From the IMG/VR virus record IMGVR_UViG_3300030090_003965, positions 1-62,136 of that record: a DNA stretch of 62,136 nt. One strand, 5' to 3'. This document shows positions 1 to 7,595 of the stretch, in pieces. The notes beneath the pieces are model-generated. The model was not told where the DNA came from, ran no database searches, and worked only from the letters and a program-made list of their open reading frames with translations. This stretch comes from a virus. How positions within the stretch are numbered: the stretch's first letter is position 1; each line of letters opens with the position of its first letter. Made by a program: the position numbers and the translations under genes.

Positions 1-758
1 GCGTTATCTCCAATCAGCGTATTATCTGATCCGGTAGTCACCGCATCGCCTGCTGAATCTCCAACGGCTACGTTATCCGTTCCAGAAGTATTAGCCGTAA
101 GTGCCGAAGTACCAACTGCCACGTTATTGCTCGCAGTTGTCGCAACCAGCAGAGCGCCAGAACCAATCGCTACGTTCGATCCGCCCGTTGTAATGGCCCC
201 TGCCGCGTTGTCACCTACCGCAGTGTTATCGGAACCCGAAGTCACCGCATCAAGCGCGGCCTCACCTATGGCTACGTTGTCCGTTCCGGTTGTTAAAGCT
301 GTGCCTAAGTTGCCAGAACCCAAACCTACATTACCTGTGCCGCCTGTAAGGTCGAGTACATCAGTAACTGCCGCTCCTGAGCCTGCCCCATCCGCCACAA
401 CCATCTTGATTCCACCGTTAGGAATCACAACATTAGCGCCTGTGCCTTGTGAAATCGTTACCTGATAACCTGCACTGTTCTGGATGATCCAAGTCTTGTT
501 GACTGTATTAGGGGCCAGAGTAACTGTATTGGTTGCTGTGGTAGAACCGGTTAGCGTCAGCGAATAAGCCCTTGCCGCATCAGCAGCGCCATCCGCCATC
601 GTGATTGTGTGCGTAGTGCCAGTAATTCCTTCTGAGCCACTGCCCCATGCTTCAGCAATTAACTCCAAATTAGTGTTGGTGGTATCGCCCCATGTGCCGG
701 ACTGTTCACCAGTACCAATTTCTTCTAGTCTTAAATCATTTACGTATGTACTTGCCAT
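1..758 (-). CDS. tail fibre protein, N-terminal part (runs off the left edge)
   Basis: The reading frame starts at ATG 758 (MASTYVNDLRLEEIGTGEQ) and stays open to base 1, about 252 codons. Residues 1-120 resemble the N-terminal region common in marine phage tail proteins, with the motif GTGEQSGTWGDTTNTNLELI. From about residue 150 there are 14-residue repeats of the form NVAIGxxAL..TxGxDNTAVGxxA, the YadA-head-like repeat found in trimeric adhesins and phage fibres. Such repeats are usually followed by an S74 intramolecular chaperone domain, which is not in the window here. A candidate C-terminal end of such a protein sits at the other window edge (62066-62136). Probable role: host recognition on the virion surface. 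Confidence 0.8.
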   Translation of the reverse strand, partial: MASTYVNDLRLEEIGTGEQSGTWGDTTNTNLELIAEAWGSGSEGITGTTHTITMADGAADAARAYSLTLTGSTTATNTVTLAPNTVNKTWIIQNSAGYQVTISQGTGANVVIPNGGIKMVVADGAGSGAAVTDVLDLTGGTGNVGLGSGNLGTALTTGTDNVAIGEAALDAVTSGSDNTAVGDNAAGAITTGGSNVAIGSGALLVATTASNNVAVGTSALTANTSGTDNVAVGDSAGDAVTTGSDNTLIGDN

Positions 759-767
759 AATTTTTAC

Positions 768-1334
768 CTACGCTGCTATGTCTGTCCAGTCCGCGGACTG
801 GGAAGGAGTAACCTCTGACCAAGAGGGCGATTGTGAAGGCGAAACAGCCGACCAAGAAGCATCTTGGTCCGGAATAAGGTTGCCCCAAACAGTGATTGTA
901 CCGAGTTCGGCCGTAGCGGAAACCCCTGTAACGGTATAGTTAGAGTCGCCCCCTGTAACGGCGTTTCCAACGCCTCCCGTAAGTTCGTCAGAAGTAACGC
1001 TGATATTGTTGTTAGTAGAAAGCGAAATGCTGCCCAAAGCACTAGTACCAGCCGTACCAGTAGCAGTAACACTAGCAACCCCACTAACAGTGACAGACCC
1101 AAGAGCAGTAGTACCTGCATTTCCACTTGCTGAAACACCTGCCGCTGCCGAAACGGTAACTGAACCCAGCCCCGTAGTTCCTGCATTACCCGTGGCAGTG
1201 ACTCCAGCCGCCGCCGCAACCGAAACCGTACCAAGGGCAGACGTGCCCGCATTACCTGTGGCAGAAACAGTAACATCAACGACGCCGCCCCACGTAGACG
1301 ATCCGTAAGTGCTGAAACCCCAAGTACCTGCCAT
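768..1334 (-). CDS. repetitive virion-associated protein
   Basis: 188 aa, starting MAGTWGFSTYGSSTWGG. Residues 20-105 hold four near-identical units of about 22 residues (VSATGNAGTSALGTVSV type), and the C-terminus has three tryptophan repeats (SPSWSEVTPSQ, DASWSAV, SADWTD). The composition is Ala/Gly/Ser/Thr/Val-rich, typical of beta-structured virion decoration or fibre proteins. It lies directly upstream of the tail fibre gene, so a fibre or tail accessory role is inferred. A competing frame on the same strand (776-1345) is Leu/Arg-rich and is rejected as a shadow. Confidence 0.7.
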   Translation of the reverse strand: MAGTWGFSTYGSSTWGGVVDVTVSATGNAGTSALGTVSVAAAAGVTATGNAGTTGLGSVTVSAAAGVSASGNAGTTALGSVTVSGVASVTATGTAGTSALGSISLSTNNNISVTSDELTGGVGNAVTGGDSNYTVTGVSATAELGTITVWGNLIPDQDASWSAVSPSQSPSWSEVTPSQSADWTDIAA

Positions 1335-1344
1335 AGTTTATCCA

Positions 1345-1815
1345 TTACGCGATTCTAATAATCGCGTTTGAAGCATCCGCTGCGGGAAAAGTAATTGTAA
1401 AATCACCTGCTGTGGAAGTTTTATCCCCACCAAATGCCAGTACGGCAACAGCCCGATTTGCGCTACCCGCTGTAGTGCTTGAGTTATAAATCAATGCTCC
1501 GTTTGCAGTGATCGTTGATGAACTCCATGTAGTATCAGAAAAATCGGTCAGGGCCGTTGTTCCGCTTGTGCTGGGATCAACATTCGTCAGCGTGTTTCCT
1601 CCAGCACTATAGTTCGTTCCCGAAACCTCATTTGTGGTTGCGTAGGCAGTAGTCGAAGCCGACATCGTAGCCGATGAAGTATAGAGCGCGATTTTGAAGG
1701 TATTGCCCGTACCCGTTGTGGTAGTTGTACCGCCGCCCGATCCATTGTGAAAATTGTGTATCCCCTGTAAGAGTTCGCTCTTAAAAGAAGTACACATTGC
1801 CTGAGTTATAGCCAT
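1345..1815 (-). CDS. putative virion structural protein
   Basis: 156 aa, MAITQAMCTSFKSELLQGIH... It contains a poly-Gly/Thr stretch, then FKIALYTSSATMSASTTAY, a signature I associate with a phage structural protein common in marine phage genomes. It overlaps the next downstream start by one base with neighbouring gene 1815-2105, consistent with one late operon. No catalytic motif is visible. Exact position in the virion unknown. Confidence 0.7.
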   Translation of the reverse strand: MAITQAMCTSFKSELLQGIHNFHNGSGGGTTTTTGTGNTFKIALYTSSATMSASTTAYATTNEVSGTNYSAGGNTLTNVDPSTSGTTALTDFSDTTWSSSTITANGALIYNSSTTAGSANRAVAVLAFGGDKTSTAGDFTITFPAADASNAIIRIA

Positions 1816-2105
1816 TACAGCCTCCGTAAAATTTCGGCCATATCTTTATGGCCCTGCTTAGAAAGAAGATTGTACAGCGTTGTTCTGTCGCTACTAATAG
1901 CGTCTTTACACGCAGCCACAATAACATAGAAAACTCTAGTCTTAAATGCTTCGGCCTGAGCTTTGACCATGGGGTCTGCTCCTTCGGCCACGGAAACTAT
2001 CTTATCCACAGCCCTTTGAGCTATTTCTTCAGGTGTAAATCCTCTGTATTTAGTGGTTTCTACCTGTACGCCACTGGTGTTTGCTTTAACTTCTACTGAG
2101 AACAT
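1815..2105 (-). CDS. conserved phage hypothetical protein
   Basis: 96 aa, predicted mostly helical after residue 25, with the segments TPEEIAQRAVDKIVSVAEGA and TRVFYVIVAACKDAISSDR. No enzymatic motif. It is embedded in the structural operon (stop one base into the neighbouring gene, start two bases from the adaptor-like gene), so it is probably a minor virion or assembly protein. I do not recognise the family by name. Confidence 0.6.
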   Translation of the reverse strand: MFSVEVKANTSGVQVETTKYRGFTPEEIAQRAVDKIVSVAEGADPMVKAQAEAFKTRVFYVIVAACKDAISSDRTTLYNLLSKQGHKDMAEILRRL

Positions 2106-2106
2106 A

Positions 2107-2754
2107 TTACTGTTTCTGCCTTATTACCATACCTGTTCTGTATTCATCTGTAGACTCTCTAGACTCCCCAAGCAGCTTAATAGATACCATGGCTTCGGCG
2201 AACCGCTTTTCGTACTGTTGCATGAGGTCGGGTTCACCTTTCATAAAAGTGTATGCTTCTATAAGACATCCGTACAGTAGTCCTTGTGTAGCATTTATAC
2301 TTAGCCACGTAGTCCCATCACTAGCCCCCGCAGTTAAACTGGCGGGCCTATAAAAATAATGCAGCTCCGAGGTGTAAGAACTGTCCGGTGTAGGTGCAAC
2401 AATAAAGTTATCTACATCAAACTGCGCATAATAGCGAGGACTCCCCGTAGTACTACTGTTGGGGTTAAAAGTTTGTATAAAATTAACATCCTTAAAGTCC
2501 AAAAAGAACTTCTCGCTACCAGAAGTGTACGAAAGCGAAAAAGGAGCTAAAAAATCACTGGGACAAGCTAAATACTGGTTAGAACTGCTCATACCACCAG
2601 ATACGTTTTTACGGAACAGGCTCAAATGAGCATTTTTTAAAATACGCTCTTCCGCGTTTTTTATGAAAATATCTAAATTATTGGTAAACGTGGTTTCGTC
2701 GTTTTCCGTGTAATTTTGTATTGCGGTTTTTAATGTGGCGTAAGTAAAGCTCAT
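2107..2754 (-). CDS. head-tail adaptor / tail tubular protein A-like
   Basis: 215 aa. The N-terminal helical region (LDIFIKNAEERILKNAHLSL) followed by a beta-rich middle (LACPSDFLAPFSLSYT) and a C-terminal helix with YEKRFAEAMVSIKLLGE matches the general pattern of phage adaptor proteins (gp11/gp4-like). It lies in a run of short overlapping structural genes and overlaps the upstream zinc-ribbon gene by four bases (ATGA). Assignment rests on pattern recognition, not an alignment. Confidence 0.55.
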   Translation of the reverse strand: MSFTYATLKTAIQNYTENDETTFTNNLDIFIKNAEERILKNAHLSLFRKNVSGGMSSSNQYLACPSDFLAPFSLSYTSGSEKFFLDFKDVNFIQTFNPNSSTTGSPRYYAQFDVDNFIVAPTPDSSYTSELHYFYRPASLTAGASDGTTWLSINATQGLLYGCLIEAYTFMKGEPDLMQQYEKRFAEAMVSIKLLGESRESTDEYRTGMVIRQKQ

Positions 2755-3053
2755 GTCGTCGTTACCGTAACCTCACCTAACTGCATAATCCCCTGTAGGG
2801 AGGTATTATCCGGTTGAGGAAAAATTGTTTGTCCCACAAACACATTCATGGGCTCTTTTCTAGCAGGGCGAGGTTCCCACAGAGCTTGCGGTTCATTGGG
2901 CACACGCAAGGTCATAGACTGCGGGGCTTTTGGCTCATAGCACTGGTGACACACCTTGAAGCCTGTCCATTCTTTAAGCAACTTGACGTAGTCAAACTGC
3001 TGTCCACAGCGGTCACAGATGGCTTGGGAATATTTACCTATTGCGTAGCTCAT
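2751..3053 (-). CDS. zinc-ribbon protein in structural operon
   Basis: 100 aa. Residues 13-39 hold two CxxC knuckles (CDRCGQQ ... CHQCYE), a treble-clef or zinc-ribbon-like metal site. The remainder is proline-rich (LRVPNEPQALWEPRPARKEP) and probably extended. It overlaps both neighbours by one to four bases, so it is translated with the adaptor proteins. Small zinc-ribbon proteins in this position occur in other marine phages. Function unknown. Confidence 0.6.
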   Translation of the reverse strand: MSYAIGKYSQAICDRCGQQFDYVKLLKEWTGFKVCHQCYEPKAPQSMTLRVPNEPQALWEPRPARKEPMNVFVGQTIFPQPDNTSLQGIMQLGEVTVTTT

Positions 3054-3958
3054 TAGATTACAGAGTAGTAGTCTCTCCCCGGAGTTAGGCTTAAAGAAGC
3101 TCTGTCGCGGTCTTCAGAAGCCGCCCTTTGAAACTCCTCCTCGTACGCTGCCTTTAACAAAGGCACACGGTCGGGAGCACGTTTTATAGAAAGATAATAC
3201 GATAACCCCGCCACTAAACAAGGATAAAACCTAAAAGGCACTTCTGCAGAGTTAGTAAAGGTGTCGGCATCGTCCATGCGGGTAAGTCTGTCATAGACCA
3301 GCACATATTTGGTACTAGAGTCAGGCATGGGCCACAGCTTTATTACTGGGGTAAGCGAGCGGTCTATGTAGAACTGCGTAGGCTTACCCGTAGTACGCTT
3401 AGACGGTATGCTTATAAAATCATCTCTGCTTACACGCGACATCCGTATGTCGGACTGGCTGCTAGTGTCATTATCTTCCCTAACCACCATAGAAAGCACA
3501 TCAATACTGGCCTGCACATCGGTTAGGTCTACTGCGCTGCTAAGAGTAGTAGTGGCTGCACTGGTACCGCCGGTAAGGGTTTCGCCATTGGTAAAGGTGC
3601 CCGAAGGCACCGTAATAGCCATTGTAGTACTAGAAGGCTTACTGGTAATACTCGCCGTGGCTGCACTGGTACCACCTGTGAGGGTTTCCCCCACGGTAAA
3701 ACTACCACTGGCTCCTACTGTCATAGTAAGGGCACCCAAGGGGTAGTCGGCAATGCTGTCGGCAAGGGTAAGGGTTTTTTGTTCTATAGTCCAGCGGTTT
3801 AAGCCTCTGTTAGACCAGTCCGCTAGTAATAGGTTTAACGACCGCTTGGCCGTTTTCAGGTCATACCCCGTGCGAACCTCACTACCACAACGTTCAAACG
3901 CCTCTTCTATATACTCAGCAACATCAAGGGCAAAGTCTTTTGAACCCGAAACAGCCAT
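3053..3958 (-). CDS. tail accessory / P22 gp4-like connector protein
   Basis: 301 aa. The helical N-terminus (VAEYIEEAFERCGSEVRTGYDLKTAKRSLNLLLADWSNRGLNRW) is typical of head-completion or tail accessory factors in short-tailed phages. The C-terminal half has PxxFYIDR..PVIKLWPMPDSS and a YEEEFQRAASEDR helix. A duplicated insert of about 35 residues, each copy containing FTVGETLTGGTSAAT or FTNGETLTGGTSAAT, lies at residues 85-140 and looks like a recent internal duplication. Probable role: connector below the portal. Confidence 0.6.
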   Translation of the reverse strand: MAVSGSKDFALDVAEYIEEAFERCGSEVRTGYDLKTAKRSLNLLLADWSNRGLNRWTIEQKTLTLADSIADYPLGALTMTVGASGSFTVGETLTGGTSAATASITSKPSSTTMAITVPSGTFTNGETLTGGTSAATTTLSSAVDLTDVQASIDVLSMVVREDNDTSSQSDIRMSRVSRDDFISIPSKRTTGKPTQFYIDRSLTPVIKLWPMPDSSTKYVLVYDRLTRMDDADTFTNSAEVPFRFYPCLVAGLSYYLSIKRAPDRVPLLKAAYEEEFQRAASEDRDRASLSLTPGRDYYSVI

Positions 3959-4194
3959 TAGCTATTCGGGCCTCTTATCGACCTGTTAAGGTTCTTAGCC
4001 TGTACAAGACCACCTCCGGACATCTTCACTCTAGAACGAGGAGGAGGAGGAGACATAGGAGGAGGTGTAGGGGAAAGATCTTTCAATTCCTCTTTCTCAC
4101 GTCTTATAGACTCTCTTATCCTTGCTCTTCTTCTACTTTCCGCACGTATACGTCTTCCTTCCTCTCGGTCGGCTTTGGTCTGTTTCTTAGCCAT
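3958..4194 (-). CDS. small basic protein, RGPNS tail
   Basis: 78 aa from ATG 4194, which has an AGGAG ribosome site 9 bases upstream; the TTG three bases earlier is less likely. The N-terminal half is a highly charged helix rich in Arg, Glu and Lys (KADREEGRRIRAESRRRARIRE), the middle is proline-rich, and the C-terminus is KMSGGGLVQAKNLNRSIRGPNS-like. The last six residues match those of the next upstream gene (4206-4367). Possibly a nucleic-acid-binding virion component; function unknown. Confidence 0.55.
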   Translation of the reverse strand: MAKKQTKADREEGRRIRAESRRRARIRESIRREKEELKDLSPTPPPMSPPPPRSRVKMSGGGLVQAKNLNRSIRGPNS

Positions 4195-4205
4195 CAATAT
4201 TCTCC

Positions 4206-4367
4206 TTAGCTATTAGGGCCTCTAACAGTCTTACTACTGCTTACTGTGCCTCCCCTAGAATAGCGTTTACGTACCATGCCTCCACCCATTTTATTTTGTC
4301 TGGCGGCAGCGGCCTGTTTTTTACCCTTTTCTGTGTAAGGGTAGTGTTTACCATCTACTACGGGCAT
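4206..4367 (-). CDS. 53-residue basic phage protein
   Basis: A short ORF read directly from the sequence: ATG at 4367 preceded by AAAGGAGAA, stop TAA at 4206. It starts MPVVDGKHYPYTEKGKKQAA and ends KTVRGPNS, with a central KMGGGMVRKRYSRGG. The opening resembles a short protein I know from other marine phages next to the structural genes. It shares KMxGGG and the RGPNS tail with its downstream neighbour. Function unknown. Confidence 0.6.
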   Translation of the reverse strand: MPVVDGKHYPYTEKGKKQAAAARQNKMGGGMVRKRYSRGGTVSSSKTVRGPNS

Positions 4368-4379
4368 CTGTGTTCTCCT

Positions 4380-4805
4380 TTAAGATCCCGGAGCTTCATA
4401 GTACTTAAGAAATTCACACCAAACAGTGTATTCATTCCCTGCGTCTGCTGTGGAAGGAACCACAAACAACACATCTCCTGAATACCCCGTAGCTGCGGTA
4501 TTTTTTAAGCCACCTATGTCACTAAAGTCAAAAGAATTATCGTACGCAAGGGTTAAAAACGTAACGTTGGTGTCTGCGTCCCAGTCTAGGGAAGCAGGCG
4601 CATCGGGCGCGCCACTACAGGTATACCATATCCTGTTCAACGACACATGCGCACAAGAACCCCCATTTAACGTGGAGGTGTTTAGTGCAGAAACATCCAC
4701 TAAGGTAGTACTGCTTGCATTACCGTCCGAATAGACAGAGCAATAAACAATTAGCTTTTTTTCTCCATCTAACTGGTTAGTGGGTCCTGTAACTGAGTTA
4801 GCCAT
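4380..4805 (-). CDS. hypothetical virion-associated protein
   Basis: 141 aa, Thr/Ser/Asn-rich and predicted beta-structured (KKLIVYCSVYSDGN, DVLFVVPSTADAGNEYTVW). No recognised motif. It sits between the capsid-decoration-type gene and the small basic proteins, so a structural role is inferred from context only. Confidence 0.55.
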   Translation of the reverse strand: MANSVTGPTNQLDGEKKLIVYCSVYSDGNASSTTLVDVSALNTSTLNGGSCAHVSLNRIWYTCSGAPDAPASLDWDADTNVTFLTLAYDNSFDFSDIGGLKNTAATGYSGDVLFVVPSTADAGNEYTVWCEFLKYYEAPGS

Positions 4806-4822
4806 AAGTTACTCCAAAGTAA

Positions 4823-4842
4823 GGTGGGGCTTTAGCCCCACC
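4823..4842 (-). terminator. intergenic hairpin, possible weak terminator
   Basis: A perfect 8-bp stem (GGTGGGGC/GCCCCACC) with a TTTA loop lies between the stop of 4860-5417 and the start of 4380-4805. On the minus strand it is followed by only a scattered T run, so it may attenuate transcription or protect mRNA ends rather than fully terminate. Confidence 0.45.
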
Positions 4843-4859
4843 CAGTTAACAATCAGCCG

Positions 4860-5417
4860 TTACTCAAACGGTGTCGCCAATGTGCCGTCACCATGCAAGA
4901 AAGCCTCGCAATGCCAAACCGCTGCGCTGGTTGCTACTAAGCGAATTACGCCACCTACAAGCCAGCCCTGTGCTGCCGACCCCAAATCAATGGTGTCATC
5001 ATTACTGGCATCAGGAATGAAGGTGTTGTTATCGGTAGCCGTTCCCGGATCAAAGATCGTAGCAAAACCAGAGAACAAGTCACTGGCATTGTCCGTATTG
5101 ATCTGTCCCGCACCAGTAAAGGTGGTTCCAACGATGAACGTGTAGTTCAGGCCAGCCGCTGCCGTTGGCAACGTGACCACAATACCTGCGGCTCGGTTTA
5201 AAGTGTAAACCGTACCTGAATCGGTGGACTCAACGCTCTTGGTAGCAGACGTAATGCTGCTGACGTTGGCATAAGAGGAAACATAACCCGTTGTGGTGAT
5301 ATTACCACTGGTATCGATGTCTAAATTAGTTGTAATTGCGCCAGTGGCAGCGGTTTTAGTTATCTGTTCAAAACCACCCTCTGACCTAACTGGTCCGCTA
5401 AAGGTTGTATTAGCCAT
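4860..5417 (-). CDS. putative virion decoration protein
   Basis: 185 aa, MANTTFSGPVRSEGGFEQI... Repeated short beta motifs, with IVVTLPTAAAGLNYTFIVGT and DGTLATPFE, resemble a family of phage structural proteins often next to the major capsid gene. It is the first gene downstream of the capsid terminator and is followed by the hairpin at 4823-4842. No catalytic residues visible. Confidence 0.6.
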   Translation of the reverse strand: MANTTFSGPVRSEGGFEQITKTAATGAITTNLDIDTSGNITTTGYVSSYANVSSITSATKSVESTDSGTVYTLNRAAGIVVTLPTAAAGLNYTFIVGTTFTGAGQINTDNASDLFSGFATIFDPGTATDNNTFIPDASNDDTIDLGSAAQGWLVGGVIRLVATSAAVWHCEAFLHGDGTLATPFE

Positions 5418-5480
5418 ATATTTCTCCTGTCTTGGCTAGTGTCTGTCGCACCATGCGACAGTCAGGAAGATAAAACTCTA

Positions 5481-5511
5481 AACCAAAAAGAAGGGCGGCA
5501 CAAGCCGCCCT
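5481..5511 (-). terminator. rho-independent terminator after the capsid gene
   Basis: Eight-base stem AGGGCGGC / GCCGCCCT with an ACAA loop (5492-5511), followed on the minus strand by TTCTTTTTGG. It lies about 30 bases past the stop of the major capsid gene. A terminator here would separate abundant capsid mRNA from the tail genes. Confidence 0.8.
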
Positions 5512-5540
5512 CCGATTCTTTTTACCCAAAAGGGTAAAAA

Positions 5541-6449
5541 TTATGCTCCAGGAGAACCAAACACACAGCGTGGGTCTGAAACTCCGAAAGAATACCTCTC
5601 TCGAGACTTATATCGCACATTGCCTGTCTCGAAATCGCCTTCCATAGAATTGCGAATCGGGGCACGTACAAAGTGCTTAAAGCCGTTAGGGGCATCTGTC
5701 TTAATGAAGAACGCATCCGTATCGGTTAAATAGTTGTTAACTACATAGCCGTCAGGAATCATTCCCATACTTCTAGAAGCATTTATGTCGTTATCTGCAG
5801 TTGCAGGTCTCTGAGCCGAAGCTGTTAACCGTTCTGCTACAAACTGTAATGCCGGTGGAATTATCAGTTTGCGACCTTGAAGAGCAATCTTCAAGCCTCT
5901 TTCGTCAATAAACGCCGCAATATCAATCAGAGATTGTTCTAGCGAAGTTTCATTGAGGTCAGCAGCGGTAGACAGTTCGTTTCTCAGGTCGCCACCACCC
6001 ACGGTTGGATGATCAGTAGCACAAAGCTCCTTACCATCGCCATAAGTAGTACCACTTGAAAACGCATTATTAAGAATAGAAGCAGCCTTCACTTGCTTAG
6101 TGTTAGCCATGGAACGAGCCAGTGCTCGCGTGTATCTAGTACTAAGGCGGTCATAGAGGTTATCCTCTACAGCTTCCTCGGTGATAGAAAACGCCAGCGC
6201 AATCGTCTCATGGGTGTACCTTGCTGTGTAGGCTTCATTAGCAGTGTCATACGTGACCGCTGCTCCTTCTTCCTTAACAGGGGCTTGACCAAACCCAGAA
6301 AGCATTACCTCTTCTTCAAAAGCACGATCAGAGTTCTCGCTTTCAAAGATTTCAGCATGTTGACTGTCGTATCGGTCATACTCCATTCCGAACAAAGCAT
6401 TTAGTCCGGGTTCCAACTCTTTAAGGAGTTGTGATCTTGAAATAGCCAT
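5541..6449 (-). CDS. major capsid protein
   Basis: 302 aa, MAISRSQLLKELEPGLNALFG. It shows the pattern of the Mu gpT-like branch of HK97-fold capsids: an N-terminal helix, then GFGQAPVKEEGAAVTYDTANEAYTARY, EEAVEDNLYDRLS, and the P-domain segment with GLKIALQGRKLIIPPALQF. Its position fits: scaffold upstream, a terminator downstream, and a small companion protein between. Ribosome site GGAGAG is 7-8 bases before ATG. It should form the icosahedral shell. Confidence 0.85.
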   Translation of the reverse strand: MAISRSQLLKELEPGLNALFGMEYDRYDSQHAEIFESENSDRAFEEEVMLSGFGQAPVKEEGAAVTYDTANEAYTARYTHETIALAFSITEEAVEDNLYDRLSTRYTRALARSMANTKQVKAASILNNAFSSGTTYGDGKELCATDHPTVGGGDLRNELSTAADLNETSLEQSLIDIAAFIDERGLKIALQGRKLIIPPALQFVAERLTASAQRPATADNDINASRSMGMIPDGYVVNNYLTDTDAFFIKTDAPNGFKHFVRAPIRNSMEGDFETGNVRYKSRERYSFGVSDPRCVFGSPGA

Positions 6450-6461
6450 AGATTACTCTCC

Positions 6462-7079
6462 TTATATTCCAGCCACTGTACCGTTAGTACTATAACGGTA
6501 GAAGTGGTTGTTGAGCCGAACGATCGCTAACATACCCGCCGCAGAGGTATCAGCGTTTGAGGGAGAATCCTCAAAACCCATAATACGCAAATTAAGCGTG
6601 TTGGTAGTAGCTACAGTACTCACAGCAAGTTCTGCTGTGGAAATTCCTGTCGTGGAATCTCCGGAAGTACCCGTAGCAAAGTTAGCATTCGCATGAACCG
6701 AAGCCTGTGTAACGGAAGCATCGCAGTTGATCAGGAACAGTTGATCCGGATCAGCCGCAACGTGTGCTACAGCTTCGGTGCTTGATTTAACGGAACTCGT
6801 TCCGGGCCACGTATTAGTGAACGTTGGTTTTCCGTTTAGGTCTGTGTACTCACAGCCGAGAAAGGCTCCTAAAAGAGGAACTGTGCCACCAGCGGCAGCA
6901 CCCACAATATCAATCAGACCGTTAGCAAGAGGTATAACAGGGGTTCCTTGGTATATAGTACTGGAAGTTCCTGCCGTACCTGTAGTCTGGATTTTAAATG
7001 TGGTTATCCCATTAGTATTAGCGCCATCCCCCACTGATTTGTACGGTCTTAGACCAAAGGCAGCATCAATGTTTGCCAT
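6462..7079 (-). CDS. capsid-associated structural protein
   Basis: 205 aa, MANIDAAFGLRPYKSVGDG. The MANxDAAFGLRP opening marks a family I know from many marine phages, always next to the capsid gene. The rest is small-residue-rich and beta-predicted (VAHVAADPDQLFLINCDASV, LNLRIMGFEDSPSN). It is likely a head decoration or minor capsid protein; whether it or 5541-6449 forms the main shell cannot be proven by eye, but the latter fits better. Confidence 0.7.
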   Translation of the reverse strand: MANIDAAFGLRPYKSVGDGANTNGITTFKIQTTGTAGTSSTIYQGTPVIPLANGLIDIVGAAAGGTVPLLGAFLGCEYTDLNGKPTFTNTWPGTSSVKSSTEAVAHVAADPDQLFLINCDASVTQASVHANANFATGTSGDSTTGISTAELAVSTVATTNTLNLRIMGFEDSPSNADTSAAGMLAIVRLNNHFYRYSTNGTVAGI

Positions 7080-7132
7080 GTTGGTTTATCTCCTAACAAA
7101 AAGAATGAAAGTTACTTTTTGCTTTAAAAGAG

Positions 7133-7588
7133 CTAATCATTGCCTCTTTTTCCACCAAAAGTAACACGGGATTGCCGTTCGTTATGAACGGGCATACTAG
7201 GATGTTCTACGCGCAAGTAATCCTGCTCCACAGCCGTTTCTTGGTCTTCGGTTCGAGAACGATAGTAGGCGTTCCTCTCCGCGCGGGTTTCGTTTGGAAT
7301 TCTTGCCAGCAATAACCCTCCTACACCGATAATACCGGCATATTCACCGGTTGATATAGAGGAGTATTTTTTATTTGGATATTCATCCGCGCGAACTAAT
7401 TCAAACCCTTCGCGAAGGCGAGCATGGAGGCCTTTTGCATCATCTAAACCCATAACAGATTCACGAATCCAACGATGTGAGTAACCTTCCGGTGGTGGTG
7501 GAGCGTCCAAACTGGACGGAGGAGCCCAAGGCCGACGACGAGACTGCTTTTCTCGTGTTTTTTCGGCGCGTGTGGTTTTATCTGTCAT
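7133..7588 (-). CDS. capsid-region hypothetical protein
   Basis: 151 aa. The basic N-terminus (TREKQSRRRPWAPPSSLDAP) is followed by PPPPEGYSHRWIRESVMGLDD, a signature of a conserved phage protein found between scaffold and capsid genes. A hydrophobic patch GEYAGIIGVGGLLLARIP lies at residues 80-98. Function is unknown; a head-assembly role is suggested by position. Confidence 0.6.
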   Translation of the reverse strand: MTDKTTRAEKTREKQSRRRPWAPPSSLDAPPPPEGYSHRWIRESVMGLDDAKGLHARLREGFELVRADEYPNKKYSSISTGEYAGIIGVGGLLLARIPNETRAERNAYYRSRTEDQETAVEQDYLRVEHPSMPVHNERQSRVTFGGKRGND

Positions 7589-7595
7589 AAGTACC

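Noticed and set aside
776-1345. 189-codon ORF overlapping 768-1334
   Set aside because: Leu/Arg-rich shadow of a low-complexity gene; the other frame has the family-like repeats and the good start.
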